NCBI RefSeq assembly: GCF_028435365.1
Contig: NZ_JAGTJJ010000116.1
Coordinates: forward strand, 1-16,343
Reading direction: 5' to 3'
Source of the DNA: Polyangium jinanense
GTDB lineage: Bacteria; Myxococcota; Polyangia; Polyangiales; Polyangiaceae
Length of the DNA: 16,343 nt
Of this stretch, positions 7,031-14,655 are shown in pieces. The translations under genes and the position numbers were made by a program. The notes under the pieces were generated by a model. That model was not told the origin of the DNA. It saw nothing but the letters and a program-made list of their open reading frames with translations, and made no database searches. The stretch's first letter is position 1, and every line of letters starts with the position of its first letter.

Positions 7031-8698
7031 ATGCGAAAGCCCGCCGCCCTCTTCGCCTCGCTCCCTTCGGCCCTCGCCCTCTCGCTCGCGCTCTGCTCGG
7101 GCGACGCGCACGCACAGACCACCGAGGCCTGGACGGATCCGGATCCGAAGGGCCAGGGGACGCGATATGCGCTCGACAAGTTCGGCTTCCGCGCCGGCGC
7201 CGAGTATCGCGCGAACCTGCTCTACGTGAACCCCATCGCGCTGAACAGCGAGTCGAACCGGCGCGTGAGCTGGATCGAGCACCGCCTGCGCCTCGACGTC
7301 GGCGTCGACTACCTCGACAAGGTGCGCCTCTACGCCTCGGCCGACATGCTCGACGGCGTGCTCTGGGGCGACAACGGCACGCTCGCCTCCGGCCCCAAGC
7401 CGAACTTCGGGACGAACATCAACGCCCGCAGTCCCAACGTCACCACGCCCTGCGTCGGCTTGCGCGGGACCGATCCTTTGAACGCCGACGATTACGGCTA
7501 CACGCTCTGCTCGCAGGAGCAGATCCGCTTCCGCAAGGCCTACGGCGACGTCGTGCTCCCGATCGGCCTGCTCCGCGTGGGCCGCCAGTCCGCAAACAAC
7601 GGCATGGGCATCCAGGCCGCGGACGGCGACGGCCGCACGAACCGCTTCGGCTTCAGCCGGCAGGGCAACCTCGTCGACCGTGTCCTCTTCGCGACCAAGC
7701 CCCTCGAGGCCTTCAAGCCCAAGGAGGAGCGCGACACCTCGGAGAACCGCGGGGTCATCCTCGCGCTCGCCTACGATCGCTGGGTCACCGACAGCGTGCA
7801 GCTCTTCGCCGACGACGTGCAGCAGGTCGACGTCGCCGTCCGTTACCTCGCGCCCCACCTCGGCTTCGCCCGCGACGTCTTCGCCGGCGCCTACTACGTG
7901 CACCGCTGGGACGACGCGAACAGCTCCAGCATCAACAGCTTCGGCCTGAAGGCGATGGGGCGCATCGGCGACTTCCACCTCACCGCCGAAGGCGCGATGA
8001 ACGTCGGCTCGACCCGCGAGATCGCCCTGGCGAACAGCTACATCTCGAACGATCCCGTCGTCGATCAGCGCATCCTCCAGGGCGGCGCGCGCGCTGTCGT
8101 CCGTTATGACAAGCCCCTCTACACCGCGTACCTCGAGTTCGATTACGCCTCCGGCGACGCCGATCCGAACAACCGCACGCCGCTCACGCAGTTCGTCTTC
8201 GCCGAGGACGCGAACGTGGGCCTCTTGCTCTTCGAGCACGTCCTCGCGTTCCAGACCGCGCGCGTCGCGGCCGCGGGCACCGAGCTCTTGAATCGCCTCG
8301 GCGCCCCGAGTTTTCCCTCGGACTCGGTGTACAACCGCGGCGCCTTCACGAACGCGATCGCGATCTTCCCGCAGTTCGACATCCGCCCGATCCGTGGCCT
8401 CACGCTGCGCGGCGGCGCGCTCTTCGCGTTCGCCGCCGCGCCCGTCGTCGATCCGGTGAACTCGCTCCTCGCCCGCGACGGCCTCACGATCGAGGACGAT
8501 CTCGTCAACTTCGCCGGCGGCAAGCCTGGCCGTTACTACGGCACCGAGCTCGACGGGCGCATCTCCTACCGCTACCTCGACCACTTCCTCTTCGATTTCG
8601 AGGCCGCGGTGCTCTTCCCTGGCGACGCTCTCCGGAACGAGGACGGCTACGCCGCGCGCAGCGTCCTCCTCCAGGGCCGCACCACGTTTTTCTTCTAG
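7031..8698 (+). CDS. Outer-membrane beta-barrel protein
   Basis: Predicted 555-residue exported protein. Residues 1-28 are a signal peptide (MRKP start, hydrophobic core, cleavage after AHA before Gln29), which fixes the start; an in-frame ATG at 6971 would hide it. The mature part is full of alternating polar/hydrophobic strands with many Tyr, Phe and Arg, such as FGFRAGAEYRANLLYVNP, HRLRLDVGVDYLDKVRLYASADML and RYYGTELDGRISYRYLDHFLFDFEAAVLF. It ends in ...GRTTFFF, the C-terminal Phe beta-signal recognised by the BAM machinery. The length and strand pattern suggest a large porin-like barrel, perhaps of the alginate-export-like group, though that assignment is only a guess. It starts 63 bp after the receptor kinase and is followed after 18 bp by a lipoprotein gene, so the three are probably transcribed together. 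The cargo is unknown. Confidence 0.8.
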   Translation: MRKPAALFASLPSALALSLALCSGDAHAQTTEAWTDPDPKGQGTRYALDKFGFRAGAEYRANLLYVNPIALNSESNRRVSWIEHRLRLDVGVDYLDKVRLYASADMLDGVLWGDNGTLASGPKPNFGTNINARSPNVTTPCVGLRGTDPLNADDYGYTLCSQEQIRFRKAYGDVVLPIGLLRVGRQSANNGMGIQAADGDGRTNRFGFSRQGNLVDRVLFATKPLEAFKPKEERDTSENRGVILALAYDRWVTDSVQLFADDVQQVDVAVRYLAPHLGFARDVFAGAYYVHRWDDANSSSINSFGLKAMGRIGDFHLTAEGAMNVGSTREIALANSYISNDPVVDQRILQGGARAVVRYDKPLYTAYLEFDYASGDADPNNRTPLTQFVFAEDANVGLLLFEHVLAFQTARVAAAGTELLNRLGAPSFPSDSVYNRGAFTNAIAIFPQFDIRPIRGLTLRGGALFAFAAAPVVDPVNSLLARDGLTIEDDLVNFAGGKPGRYYGTELDGRISYRYLDHFLFDFEAAVLFPGDALRNEDGYAARSVLLQGRTTFFF

Positions 8699-8716
8699 AT
8701 CGCGCGGAGCACGGAC

Positions 8717-9781
8717 ATGCGACGTCTTCCTCTCTCGCTCCTCTTGCTCTCGCTCCTGGCCCCGCTCGGCGCCGGCTGCGAGCTCTACGACGGCCCCCCG
8801 CAGCCGCGCATCGTCGACGCCGAAGACGGCGTCCTCGAAGACGCGACGGCGCCGATCGTCCTCGCGTTCTCCGAGCCCGTCGATCCCTCGACGCTCCACG
8901 TCTCGATCGTTCGCCTCGAGACCGATGTGGAGGGCAACCTCCTCGACGAGGACACCGATCCCGAGAGCACGCCCGAGGAGTTTTTCGCGTTCTCGACGGC
9001 CCTCACCACGGGCGGCACGGCCGAGCTCGTCGACGCGAACGCGACGCTCGTGATCAAGCCGAGCGCGCCCTTGCCCGTCGGCCCGAAGCTCGCGCTCGTG
9101 ATCGAGGCGGGCCTCAGCGACGTCGCGGGCAACGTCACGACGGTCCGCAAGCGCCTGCTCTTCGGCTACACGTTCAAGCTCGAGTGCGACAAACCCTCGA
9201 CGATCTTCCCGACCGGAAAGTACTTCCTGCTCGCGGACATCGAGAAACCGCTGCAGACGCAGGTCCAGCTCTGGGCCTCGTTCTACGTCGACCCCGAGAC
9301 GGGGCGCGTGCGCGGACAGGCCACGAACGCCGATCGCGACAAGACCCAGGTTTGTCCGATGTCGTGCAAGAGCACCGAGGTCTGCCGGCTCTTGCCCGAG
9401 CCCCAGTGCGTCGCGCCCTCCGAGCGCGCGGGCACGCCGGACGAGCACTCGGATTACGTGCCGTACGGCACCCCGCCGACCGGATACTCGTTCACGATCG
9501 AAGGCTGCGCCGTGGATCAGCCCGGCGGCAAGGTCGTGTTCGCCACCGCGCCCACGGACGTCGTGGTGCAAATCCCGCCGGTCACGCTGCGCAACGTCAC
9601 GCTCACGGCCGAGTTCGCCCCCGACGCGAACGGCGTGCTTCGCGGCACGGGCACGCTGGCGGCGGACACGGTGCTCATCGGCACGACGGCGAGCGGCAAG
9701 GGCGAAGGAAACCTCCTCGGCCGGATGGTCTCCGCGGAGGAGGCGCCGCCGGGCATCCCGGATCCGCCGCCCGCCCCCTGA
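8717..9781 (+). CDS. Lipoprotein with bacterial Ig-like (SbsA/Big_5-type) domain
   Basis: Predicted 354-residue lipoprotein: MRRLPLSLLLLSLL, then lipobox LGAGC with Cys21. Residues about 30-155 resemble an SbsA/Big_5 Ig-like domain, with the signature IVLAFSEPVDPSTL near the start and GLSDVAGNVTT near the end. Such domains are usually structural or adhesive modules of surface proteins. Residues 155-354 hold more predicted beta structure and a Cys-rich loop (CPMSCKSTEVCRLLPEPQC), followed by a Pro-rich tail. It sits 18 bp after the beta-barrel gene with GGAG at 8705-8708 before its ATG, so it is probably co-translated with it and may dock on the barrel at the outer membrane. That partnership is inferred from order alone. 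The function is not known. Confidence 0.8.
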   Translation: MRRLPLSLLLLSLLAPLGAGCELYDGPPQPRIVDAEDGVLEDATAPIVLAFSEPVDPSTLHVSIVRLETDVEGNLLDEDTDPESTPEEFFAFSTALTTGGTAELVDANATLVIKPSAPLPVGPKLALVIEAGLSDVAGNVTTVRKRLLFGYTFKLECDKPSTIFPTGKYFLLADIEKPLQTQVQLWASFYVDPETGRVRGQATNADRDKTQVCPMSCKSTEVCRLLPEPQCVAPSERAGTPDEHSDYVPYGTPPTGYSFTIEGCAVDQPGGKVVFATAPTDVVVQIPPVTLRNVTLTAEFAPDANGVLRGTGTLAADTVLIGTTASGKGEGNLLGRMVSAEEAPPGIPDPPPAP

Positions 9782-9795
9782 GCAGGCTGACCGTA

Positions 9796-9817
9796 CCGTG
9801 TCCGATTCGTGACACGG
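9796..9817 (+). terminator. Hairpin after the Ig-like lipoprotein gene
   Basis: CCGTGTC (9796-9802) pairs with GACACGG (9811-9817) around an 8-base loop, 14 bases after the stop at 9781. A 10-bp palindrome GCACGCGTGC (9817-9826) touches it. There is no T tract, so this is either a weak factor-assisted terminator or an operator for the next operon, whose first start is at 9861. Confidence 0.4.
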
Positions 9818-9860
9818 CACGCGTGCAGCGCCGGCTGGGAAATTTGGTAGAAGCCGAGAC

Positions 9861-10742
9861 ATGACCACGACGACCATCGAAGCCTCCGAGGCCCCGGCGA
9901 AACCGACGAACGCGTCCGCGCCGCCGATGAACCGTTGCATCGAGATGCCGCGCTTCGAGCTCGGCGAGCGGCTGACGCCGGAGCAGGTCGAATTCCTCGA
10001 CACGTTCGGGTTCATCCGCTTCAAGAACTTCCTGCCGCGCGCCGAGGTCGCGAAGCTCGTGGAGGAGGTCGAGGCCATCGACGAGCGCCTCGTGACCGAG
10101 GGGCGGACGGTGATCAACGGCGTGCCGCTCATCATCGGCAAGCGCAAGGACGGGCGCCCCTTCGTGCAGCGCATGTGCTTCTCGTCGCTCTTCGGCGAGC
10201 GGCTGCACACGTTCCTGCAGGATCCGCGCTTCAAGGCGATCCTGGAGATCGCGGGCCCCGGATATCGCATCGGCGAACGGGAGCGGGACGGGCTCGTCAT
10301 CAACCATTACCGCCGCGAGGAGGGATCGAGCTACAAGCGGCTCGGCTGGCACACGGACAGCCTGCGAGATCTCTTCTATTTCGAGATGCCGCGGCGCTAC
10401 CTGAACGTCGGGTTTTACCTGGACGACTCGCCCCTCGAGAAGGGGGGCGTGCGGCTGCTCCCGTTCTCCCACAACCAGGGCCTCTGGCCCATGCTGACGC
10501 GCAAGATCCATTTCATGGATACGGACCCGGATCCGGCCGAGTATGCGCTCGAGGCCGAGGCGGGGGATCTGACGATCCATGACGGCCGCATCTGGCATCG
10601 GGTCGCGGAGGCGAGCGTGGCTGGCGACGCGAGCCAGCGGCGCGTGATGTACGTGCCCCTGATGGAGGGGCCGGAGAAATTGAAGGACGAGAACAGCCCG
10701 ACGCCGGTCTACTTCCGGCTGCGGCGATTCGCGCGGTTCTGA
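9861..10742 (+). CDS. Phytanoyl-CoA dioxygenase (PhyH) family Fe(II)/2-oxoglutarate oxygenase
   Basis: Predicted soluble 293-residue enzyme. The family opening GFIRFKNFLPRAEVAKLVEEV (residues 50-70) is followed by the double-stranded beta-helix core. The iron triad is visible: H164 and D166 in WHTD, and H246 in IWHRV. Arg260 or Arg261 in QRRVMYVPL is placed to bind 2-oxoglutarate. PhyH enzymes hydroxylate small molecules, lipids or natural-product intermediates using oxygen and 2-oxoglutarate; the substrate here is unknown. GLVINHYRREEG and PFSHNQG are also typical of the family. It opens a tight operon with an unknown gene 7 bases downstream and a VOC-fold gene after that, which suggests a small metabolic pathway. 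ATG 9861 follows a weak purine-rich site (GGTAG). The family assignment is confident, the reaction is not. Confidence 0.88.
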   Translation: MTTTTIEASEAPAKPTNASAPPMNRCIEMPRFELGERLTPEQVEFLDTFGFIRFKNFLPRAEVAKLVEEVEAIDERLVTEGRTVINGVPLIIGKRKDGRPFVQRMCFSSLFGERLHTFLQDPRFKAILEIAGPGYRIGERERDGLVINHYRREEGSSYKRLGWHTDSLRDLFYFEMPRRYLNVGFYLDDSPLEKGGVRLLPFSHNQGLWPMLTRKIHFMDTDPDPAEYALEAEAGDLTIHDGRIWHRVAEASVAGDASQRRVMYVPLMEGPEKLKDENSPTPVYFRLRRFARF

Positions 10743-10749
10743 GACGCGC

Positions 10750-11535
10750 ATGACGCCGCGGCGCACGGATTCCCCGATCCGGCTCCTCGCCCGCGCGGCG
10801 GGGAGCCCCGCGGCGATGGCCGGGAAAATCGCCCGCTTCGGCGGGAATCTCGCGGCGTACGGCAAGGGCCGCGAGCTCGACGCGCGGCTCTCGCGGCTCC
10901 AAAAGGCGGGCGTCATCGAAGCGGCGCCGACGCGGATCCAGCTCGTCCTCGGCGCGCTCGACATGCTGCGGTTCTGGATCTCGCCCGCCTCCTCCGAGTA
11001 TTACCAGCGCGTCGGCATCGATTACACGTTCCACCAGATCCTGCGTTTCCTCGAAGAACCGGCCTCGCTCGCGGATCCGGTCGGCTTCTTCAGCACCCGG
11101 GACAACGTGATCGGCCACCTCATGCAGATCGTGCACGCGAATCCGCGGTACGATCTGGAGCTGCTCACGATGTGGGACGACGGGCTCGCCGAGCTCGAAG
11201 GGCAGGTCGAATCGATGATCGCCGGAACGCACCCGCGGGGCGAGGCCATCGCGGCAATCGTGGAAGAGCCCGACTATCACGTGCGGCTGCTCGATTACGT
11301 GCGTGACTTCCGCAAGGACCCGGCCGCGCCCCCTCCCCTGCGCGCGAACGTGGAAGGAAGCGCTCGCTGGGAGGACCTCGAGCGCACGTTCGGCTCGCTC
11401 CGGACCTCGATGCGGTATTTTTGCCGGTTGCCAGGGGATCCGATTTCGGCGGCGCGGCACCTCTTCACAGTGAAGGAATTCCCGCGCCACCTCGGGGAGC
11501 CGAACGAGGGAGAGACGATTCCATGCCGATCCTAG
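10750..11535 (+). CDS. Conserved-looking protein of unknown family
   Basis: Predicted 261-residue soluble protein; I do not recognise a family. It is mostly helical, with a basic N-terminal 50 residues (several Arg/Lys, no signal peptide) and then aromatic-rich helices such as IQLVLGALDMLRFWISPASSEYYQRVG and FHQILRFLEEPASLADPVGFFSTRDNVIGHLMQIVH. A candidate metal-like set exists (several His, Asp and Glu in the 85-160 region), but no recognisable active-site motif. Its ATG is 7 bases after the PhyH stop, and its last 13 bases overlap the start of the VOC gene, so translation is probably coupled. It likely acts with those two enzymes, as a helper or a third enzyme. Composition and codon use match the neighbours. 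Confidence 0.75.
   Translation: MTPRRTDSPIRLLARAAGSPAAMAGKIARFGGNLAAYGKGRELDARLSRLQKAGVIEAAPTRIQLVLGALDMLRFWISPASSEYYQRVGIDYTFHQILRFLEEPASLADPVGFFSTRDNVIGHLMQIVHANPRYDLELLTMWDDGLAELEGQVESMIAGTHPRGEAIAAIVEEPDYHVRLLDYVRDFRKDPAAPPPLRANVEGSARWEDLERTFGSLRTSMRYFCRLPGDPISAARHLFTVKEFPRHLGEPNEGETIPCRS
11506..11514 (+). promoter_or_regulatory. Ribosome-binding site for the VOC gene
   Basis: GAGGGAGAG eight bases before the ATG at 11523, inside the end of the preceding gene. It decides the start over an upstream in-frame ATG at 11421. Confidence 0.6.
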
Positions 11536-11891
11536 CCATCGATCACGTCCAGCTCGCCATGCCCGCGGGTCGCGAGGACGAGGCGCGTGCATTCTACGGA
11601 AACCTCCTCGGGCTCACCGAGGTGCCGAAACCGGCCGACATGGTCAAGCGCGGCGGCGCGTGGTTCGAGGCGGGTGCGGTGAAGATTCACCTCGGCGTCG
11701 AGGCGGACTTTCATCCGGCGCGGAAAGCGCACCCGGGCCTGCTCGTCGACGGGCTCGCCGCGCTCGTCGAGGGCCTGCGGGCCGCGGGCGTGACGGTCGT
11801 GGACGGCCCGCCGATCGACGGCATCGCGCGGGTGTTCGTCCACGATCCGTTCGGCAATCGAATCGAGCTGCTGGAGCACACGTCGGGCTGA
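11523..11891 (+). CDS. VOC (glyoxalase/bleomycin-resistance/dioxygenase) fold protein
   Basis: Predicted 122-residue cytoplasmic protein, the usual length of a one-module VOC protein with two beta-alpha-beta-beta-beta repeats. Likely metal ligands are visible at the family positions: His8 in IDHVQL, His56 in VKIHLGVE and Glu115 in NRIELLEH. The closing DPFGNRIELLEH is the family hallmark. VOC proteins bind a metal and catalyse isomerisation, lyase, dioxygenase or resistance reactions on small molecules; the type cannot be read here. It ends the three-gene operon and overlaps the preceding gene by 13 bp, so it may act on the product of the PhyH-family enzyme. Its stop is only 3 bp from the stop of the convergent cytochrome gene. 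Confidence 0.88.
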   Translation: MPILAIDHVQLAMPAGREDEARAFYGNLLGLTEVPKPADMVKRGGAWFEAGAVKIHLGVEADFHPARKAHPGLLVDGLAALVEGLRAAGVTVVDGPPIDGIARVFVHDPFGNRIELLEHTSG

Positions 11892-11894
11892 CGC

Positions 11895-12464
11895 TCATTG
11901 CCCCGGGCCGGTGCACGTGCCCGGCTGCGCGGCCGGGATGACGCGCAGGTATTCGTACATGGCGACGAGATCCCCCTCGGCCATGGCTCTGTAAAGGGAC
12001 CAGGGCATGAGCTGGAGGATCCGGTTCGGGTCGTTCGGATCTTTTCCGGTACGCATGGCGGATAGGAACTGGTCGCGCGTGAGCCCGCCGGGCAAACCAT
12101 TCGCGTCGGGCGCGAGGCTCGGCGCCTTGAGGTTCGTCCCCATGGGCACGCCGCCCCCGAGGTAATGCGCGGCGTCGAGGCGGCCGCGACCGCCGGTGAA
12201 CGGGGATTCGCCAGGCGAATACGTCGGGCAGCTATGACAATCGACGCAGGCGGATGCCGCGTTGACGTAATAACTCCCGATCCCGACGAGGTACGGATCC
12301 GCGTTCTCCAGCTTCAGCGGCACGGGGGCGATTCTCAGCCCGATCTCGGCCCGCACGTCGAGCGGCATGGGCGCCTCTCCCGGCTCTCCGGTTCCCGTCA
12401 CCTCGACGGCGCACGAGACGAGCACCCCAGAAAGGCCGAGCATGATGAACGATCGCCGATGCAT
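11895..12464 (-). CDS. One-haem cytochrome c lipoprotein
   Basis: Predicted 189-residue lipoprotein. MHRRSFIMLGLSGVLVSC gives a signal peptide with lipobox LVSC and Cys18. A single haem site lies at Cys73-V-D-Cys76-His77, shortly after DPYLVGIGSYYVNAA; a further Cys follows in HSCP. A Met in RILQLMPW near residue 160 is placed as the distal iron ligand. Length, the Gly-rich loop (GGGVPMGTNLKAPSLAPD) and the C-terminal helix (MYEYLRVIP) fit a class I-like cytochrome c that transfers electrons in the periplasm. The start is ATG 12464, preceded by GGGGAGG (12480-12474 on the minus strand); a longer frame to 12515 would bury the signal peptide. It lies 114 bp downstream of the four-haem cytochrome gene on the same strand, probably in one operon. 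Confidence 0.85.
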   Translation of the reverse strand: MHRRSFIMLGLSGVLVSCAVEVTGTGEPGEAPMPLDVRAEIGLRIAPVPLKLENADPYLVGIGSYYVNAASACVDCHSCPTYSPGESPFTGGRGRLDAAHYLGGGVPMGTNLKAPSLAPDANGLPGGLTRDQFLSAMRTGKDPNDPNRILQLMPWSLYRAMAEGDLVAMYEYLRVIPAAQPGTCTGPGQ

Positions 12465-12473
12465 GGATGAACG

Positions 12474-12480
12474 CCTCCCC
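12474..12480 (-). promoter_or_regulatory. Ribosome-binding site for the one-haem cytochrome
   Basis: GGGGAGG on the minus strand, nine bases before the ATG at 12464. It supports that start. Confidence 0.5.
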
Positions 12481-12535
12481 GGAGCCGCGCCAGACGCGCG
12501 TCCGCATCCGCCCATGCAAGCGGGGCGCCCGTCCG

Positions 12536-12556
12536 CCCGTGCGCTCGGGGCACGGG
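12536..12556 (-). other. Hairpin between the two cytochrome genes
   Basis: CCCGTGC (12536-12542) pairs with GCACGGG (12550-12556) around a 7-base loop, in the 114-bp gap of the operon. There is no T tract. It could be a partial terminator or an RNA-stability element lowering expression of the one-haem cytochrome relative to the four-haem one; this is inferred. Confidence 0.35.
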
Positions 12557-12578
12557 TAGGCGATTCAGGATTCGGCGG

Positions 12579-13841
12579 TTATTGCGGCCGGCCCTGCGCG
12601 ATCCAGGTCTCGACGAGCTGGATGTCCTCGGGCGTGACGGGGGGCAAGGAGAGGGGCATTCCGCGGACGGCCGGGTCGGTTTGTCCCGCCTCCTCGCGAA
12701 CCCGGGCGAGCATGGCGTATACGAGGCGCGGCGTGCCGTCGGGCATCGGCGAGAAGATGCTGCGGCGCTCGCCCTTGTCGTCGACGTAACCGGCCTGGAT
12801 GCCCTCGTATTCGGCGAGGTTCAGGCCACGGGGCCGATAGCCGAAGCCGCCCGTGTTTCCCGGTCCGCCGTCGCCGATCGCATAATCGGGTTCGGCGTGG
12901 CAATGCCAGCAGGTGTTGCGGAAGACGCGGCGGCTGACCTCCTCGTACGTGACCTTGCGGTCGAGCACGGGCAGGCGCGGCGGGATGATTTTTGCGATTT
13001 TGGGCGCTAGCTCAGCGCGGAACAGGAAGGCCGCGAGATCCCGCTGCTCGTCGGGTGAGAGCGGCGTCTTCGGCATGAGCGTGTCGGGCTTTTGCGCCTT
13101 CGGGTCGTCGAGCCAGCGGACGAGCTCGCCGGGGGCCATGCGCTCGCGGACGTACCGCAGATCCGGCGCGAGCGCGCGGGCCATGCGCTCGCCTTTGCCT
13201 TCGAGGTCGGCCACGCCGGCCGGGAGCGCTGCGCGCGGGGCGCCGGTGTATTCGTGGCACTGGCGGCAGCCCTTCGCCTCGAAAATCGCGCTTCCCTTCT
13301 CGACGCTCGCGCCTTCGAGTGCGACCGCCGGGGCCGGCGTCGCGGAGGACGTGAGCCACGCGGCGACGTCACGCGCCTCTTCCGGCGTCATCGCGAGGCG
13401 CGGCATCGACGTATCGAGGTGCGGGCGGACGTCGTGCGGTTCGAGCAGAAACTTCTCGATGAAGCCGCGACGCAATCGGCCGCCGATGTTCGCGAGCGAC
13501 GGGGTTTCGCGGAAGTGGACGATGGTCTTTTGCCACTTCGAGAGCGTGCTCGCCGAGGCCTGGTACGTGCCGGCGTGAATCTCCTGGTGGCAACGGACGC
13601 AATCCTGGTCGAGCTTGGGTTGTTCGAGGCCGGTGCCCTCGTGGCAGCGGTTGCACTCGAACTTGGCGACGAGGGTTTTTCCCTTTGCGGGGTCGCCGGG
13701 CGGCGGTTCGGGGGCTTGGGCTTGTGCGAGCGTGGTCGCGCTCGCGGAGGGAGCGGGCGAAGGTGCCTCCGCGCGCTCGTCCTTGCGACAGCCGAGGAGG
13801 AGGAGGACCAGACCGACAACAAGGACGAGCGCGCGGGGCAC
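12579..13841 (-). CDS. Four-haem cytochrome c lipoprotein
   Basis: Predicted 420-residue lipoprotein: MPRALVLVVGLVLLLLGC with Cys18, then a Pro/Ala/Gln-rich linker to about residue 50. Four CXXCH haem sites occur at Cys63 (CNRCH), Cys81 (CVRCH), Cys192 (CRQCH) and Cys311 (CWHCH). Met candidates for distal ligation follow at M146/M151 (SMPRLAM), M256 (LMPKTPL) and M395 (GMPLSLPP), so it resembles three cytochrome c domains, the first with two closely spaced haems. TPEEARDVAAWL and SPDEQRDLAAFL are typical domain-closing helices. It should pass electrons in the periplasm or at the outer membrane; its partner is unknown. The start is GTG at 13841, with AAAGGA upstream on the minus strand. It begins 21 bases after the stop of the secreted-protein gene and precedes the one-haem cytochrome, so the three form a probable operon. 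Confidence 0.88.
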   Translation of the reverse strand: MPRALVLVVGLVLLLLGCRKDERAEAPSPAPSASATTLAQAQAPEPPPGDPAKGKTLVAKFECNRCHEGTGLEQPKLDQDCVRCHQEIHAGTYQASASTLSKWQKTIVHFRETPSLANIGGRLRRGFIEKFLLEPHDVRPHLDTSMPRLAMTPEEARDVAAWLTSSATPAPAVALEGASVEKGSAIFEAKGCRQCHEYTGAPRAALPAGVADLEGKGERMARALAPDLRYVRERMAPGELVRWLDDPKAQKPDTLMPKTPLSPDEQRDLAAFLFRAELAPKIAKIIPPRLPVLDRKVTYEEVSRRVFRNTCWHCHAEPDYAIGDGGPGNTGGFGYRPRGLNLAEYEGIQAGYVDDKGERRSIFSPMPDGTPRLVYAMLARVREEAGQTDPAVRGMPLSLPPVTPEDIQLVETWIAQGRPQ

Positions 13842-13862
13842 GGATGAAATCCTTTCGAGCGG

Positions 13863-14522
13863 CTAGCTCTGGCCCCCCTGGCTCGTGGGGACCTGGCAGA
13901 TCGAGCTGTCCTTGGCCATCGTGTTGCAGCGCTGAACGGCGGCGTCGCGGGCGGTCGTGTTGCCGGCCTCGTTTTGGAGGCGGCCGAGGGTGGCGTAGCC
14001 CTGCGGCGTGGCCATGAGGTCGCGGTCGGCGAGGCCCTGGAGCAAGCTGCGCGCCTCGTCCTTGCGACCAGAGACCTTGGCGAGCGCTTCGCCGAGATCC
14101 GTGTCGACGGCAGGATCGTTCTTCCGCTGCTCGCGGAGCCGCTCGAGCGCCGCGACGGCCCAGGCGACGTTCTTTTGGCGCTGCTCGGGCGTCTTGCCAC
14201 GCCAGGTCGGGTCGAGGTCGATGCCGCCGTCGGCGCGGACGAGGGCGACGGCGAGGGTGCGCTGGGCGCGCTGGAGCATGCCGTCCTTGCCCGGGTTGAT
14301 GCTGCGGATCTCGGGGAACATGCGCACGATCGACTGGGCCGAGGCCACGATCTTGCCGTCGCGCATGGTCTGCTCGGCGTTCGCGAGGCCCTGGATGCGG
14401 TGGTCGATCTCGGGGATGAAGACGTCGCCGCAAGCCGCCGCGTCGTTCGAGACGGCCGGAATGGCAGCGAGGGCAGCGAGACCGAGGGCAAAACGAACGG
14501 CGAGACCCTTGATGGTGAGCAT
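13863..14522 (-). CDS. Secreted helical (TPR-like) protein of unknown function
   Basis: Predicted 219-residue protein with a signal peptide in residues 1-30 (MLTIKG start, Ala/Leu-rich core, likely cleavage after DAAA or nearby). The mature part is helical; EALAKVSGRKDEARSLLQGLADRD and GYATLGRLQNEAGNTTARDAAVQRCN look like degenerate tetratricopeptide repeats. Three cysteines remain (near residues 31, 199 and 208), and there is no haem motif. It is the first gene of the likely cytochrome operon, 21 bp ahead of the four-haem gene, so it may help assemble or dock the cytochromes; that is inferred from position. The start at ATG 14522 is well supported by AGAGGAGG upstream. No named family is recognised. 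Confidence 0.75.
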   Translation of the reverse strand: MLTIKGLAVRFALGLAALAAIPAVSNDAAACGDVFIPEIDHRIQGLANAEQTMRDGKIVASAQSIVRMFPEIRSINPGKDGMLQRAQRTLAVALVRADGGIDLDPTWRGKTPEQRQKNVAWAVAALERLREQRKNDPAVDTDLGEALAKVSGRKDEARSLLQGLADRDLMATPQGYATLGRLQNEAGNTTARDAAVQRCNTMAKDSSICQVPTSQGGQS

Positions 14523-14527
14523 CGTAA

Positions 14528-14535
14528 CCTCCTCT
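14528..14535 (-). promoter_or_regulatory. Strong ribosome-binding site for the secreted protein
   Basis: AGAGGAGG on the minus strand, five bases before the ATG at 14522. This is the clearest Shine-Dalgarno sequence in the window. Confidence 0.7.
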
Positions 14536-14623
14536 GGTGAACGAGCGGTTCAACCCGGGTATCGGAGCGGGTGGTTCTTCTGTGACAGCGGCCGGCGAAA
14601 AAAGTTTTGCGAGAAATTCCGGC

Positions 14624-14650
14624 AGCGGCGAGCAGAGGACAAACGCCGCT
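14624..14650 (-). terminator. Possible terminator after the TPR gene
   Basis: AGCGGCG (14624-14630) pairs with CGCCGCT (14644-14650) around a 13-base loop, about 44 bases after the TPR stop on the minus strand. A run of six T on that strand lies at 14603-14598, some 20 bases further, too far for a classic intrinsic terminator. Confidence 0.3.
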
Positions 14651-14655
14651 TGGGG

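Noticed and set aside
6779..10303. Unbroken 1174-codon open frame on the minus strand
   Set aside because: It is antisense to the kinase tail, barrel, lipoprotein and PhyH genes. Its product is monotonous Arg/Glu/Val/Ala/Asp-rich sequence, as expected from a shadow of high-G/C third positions.
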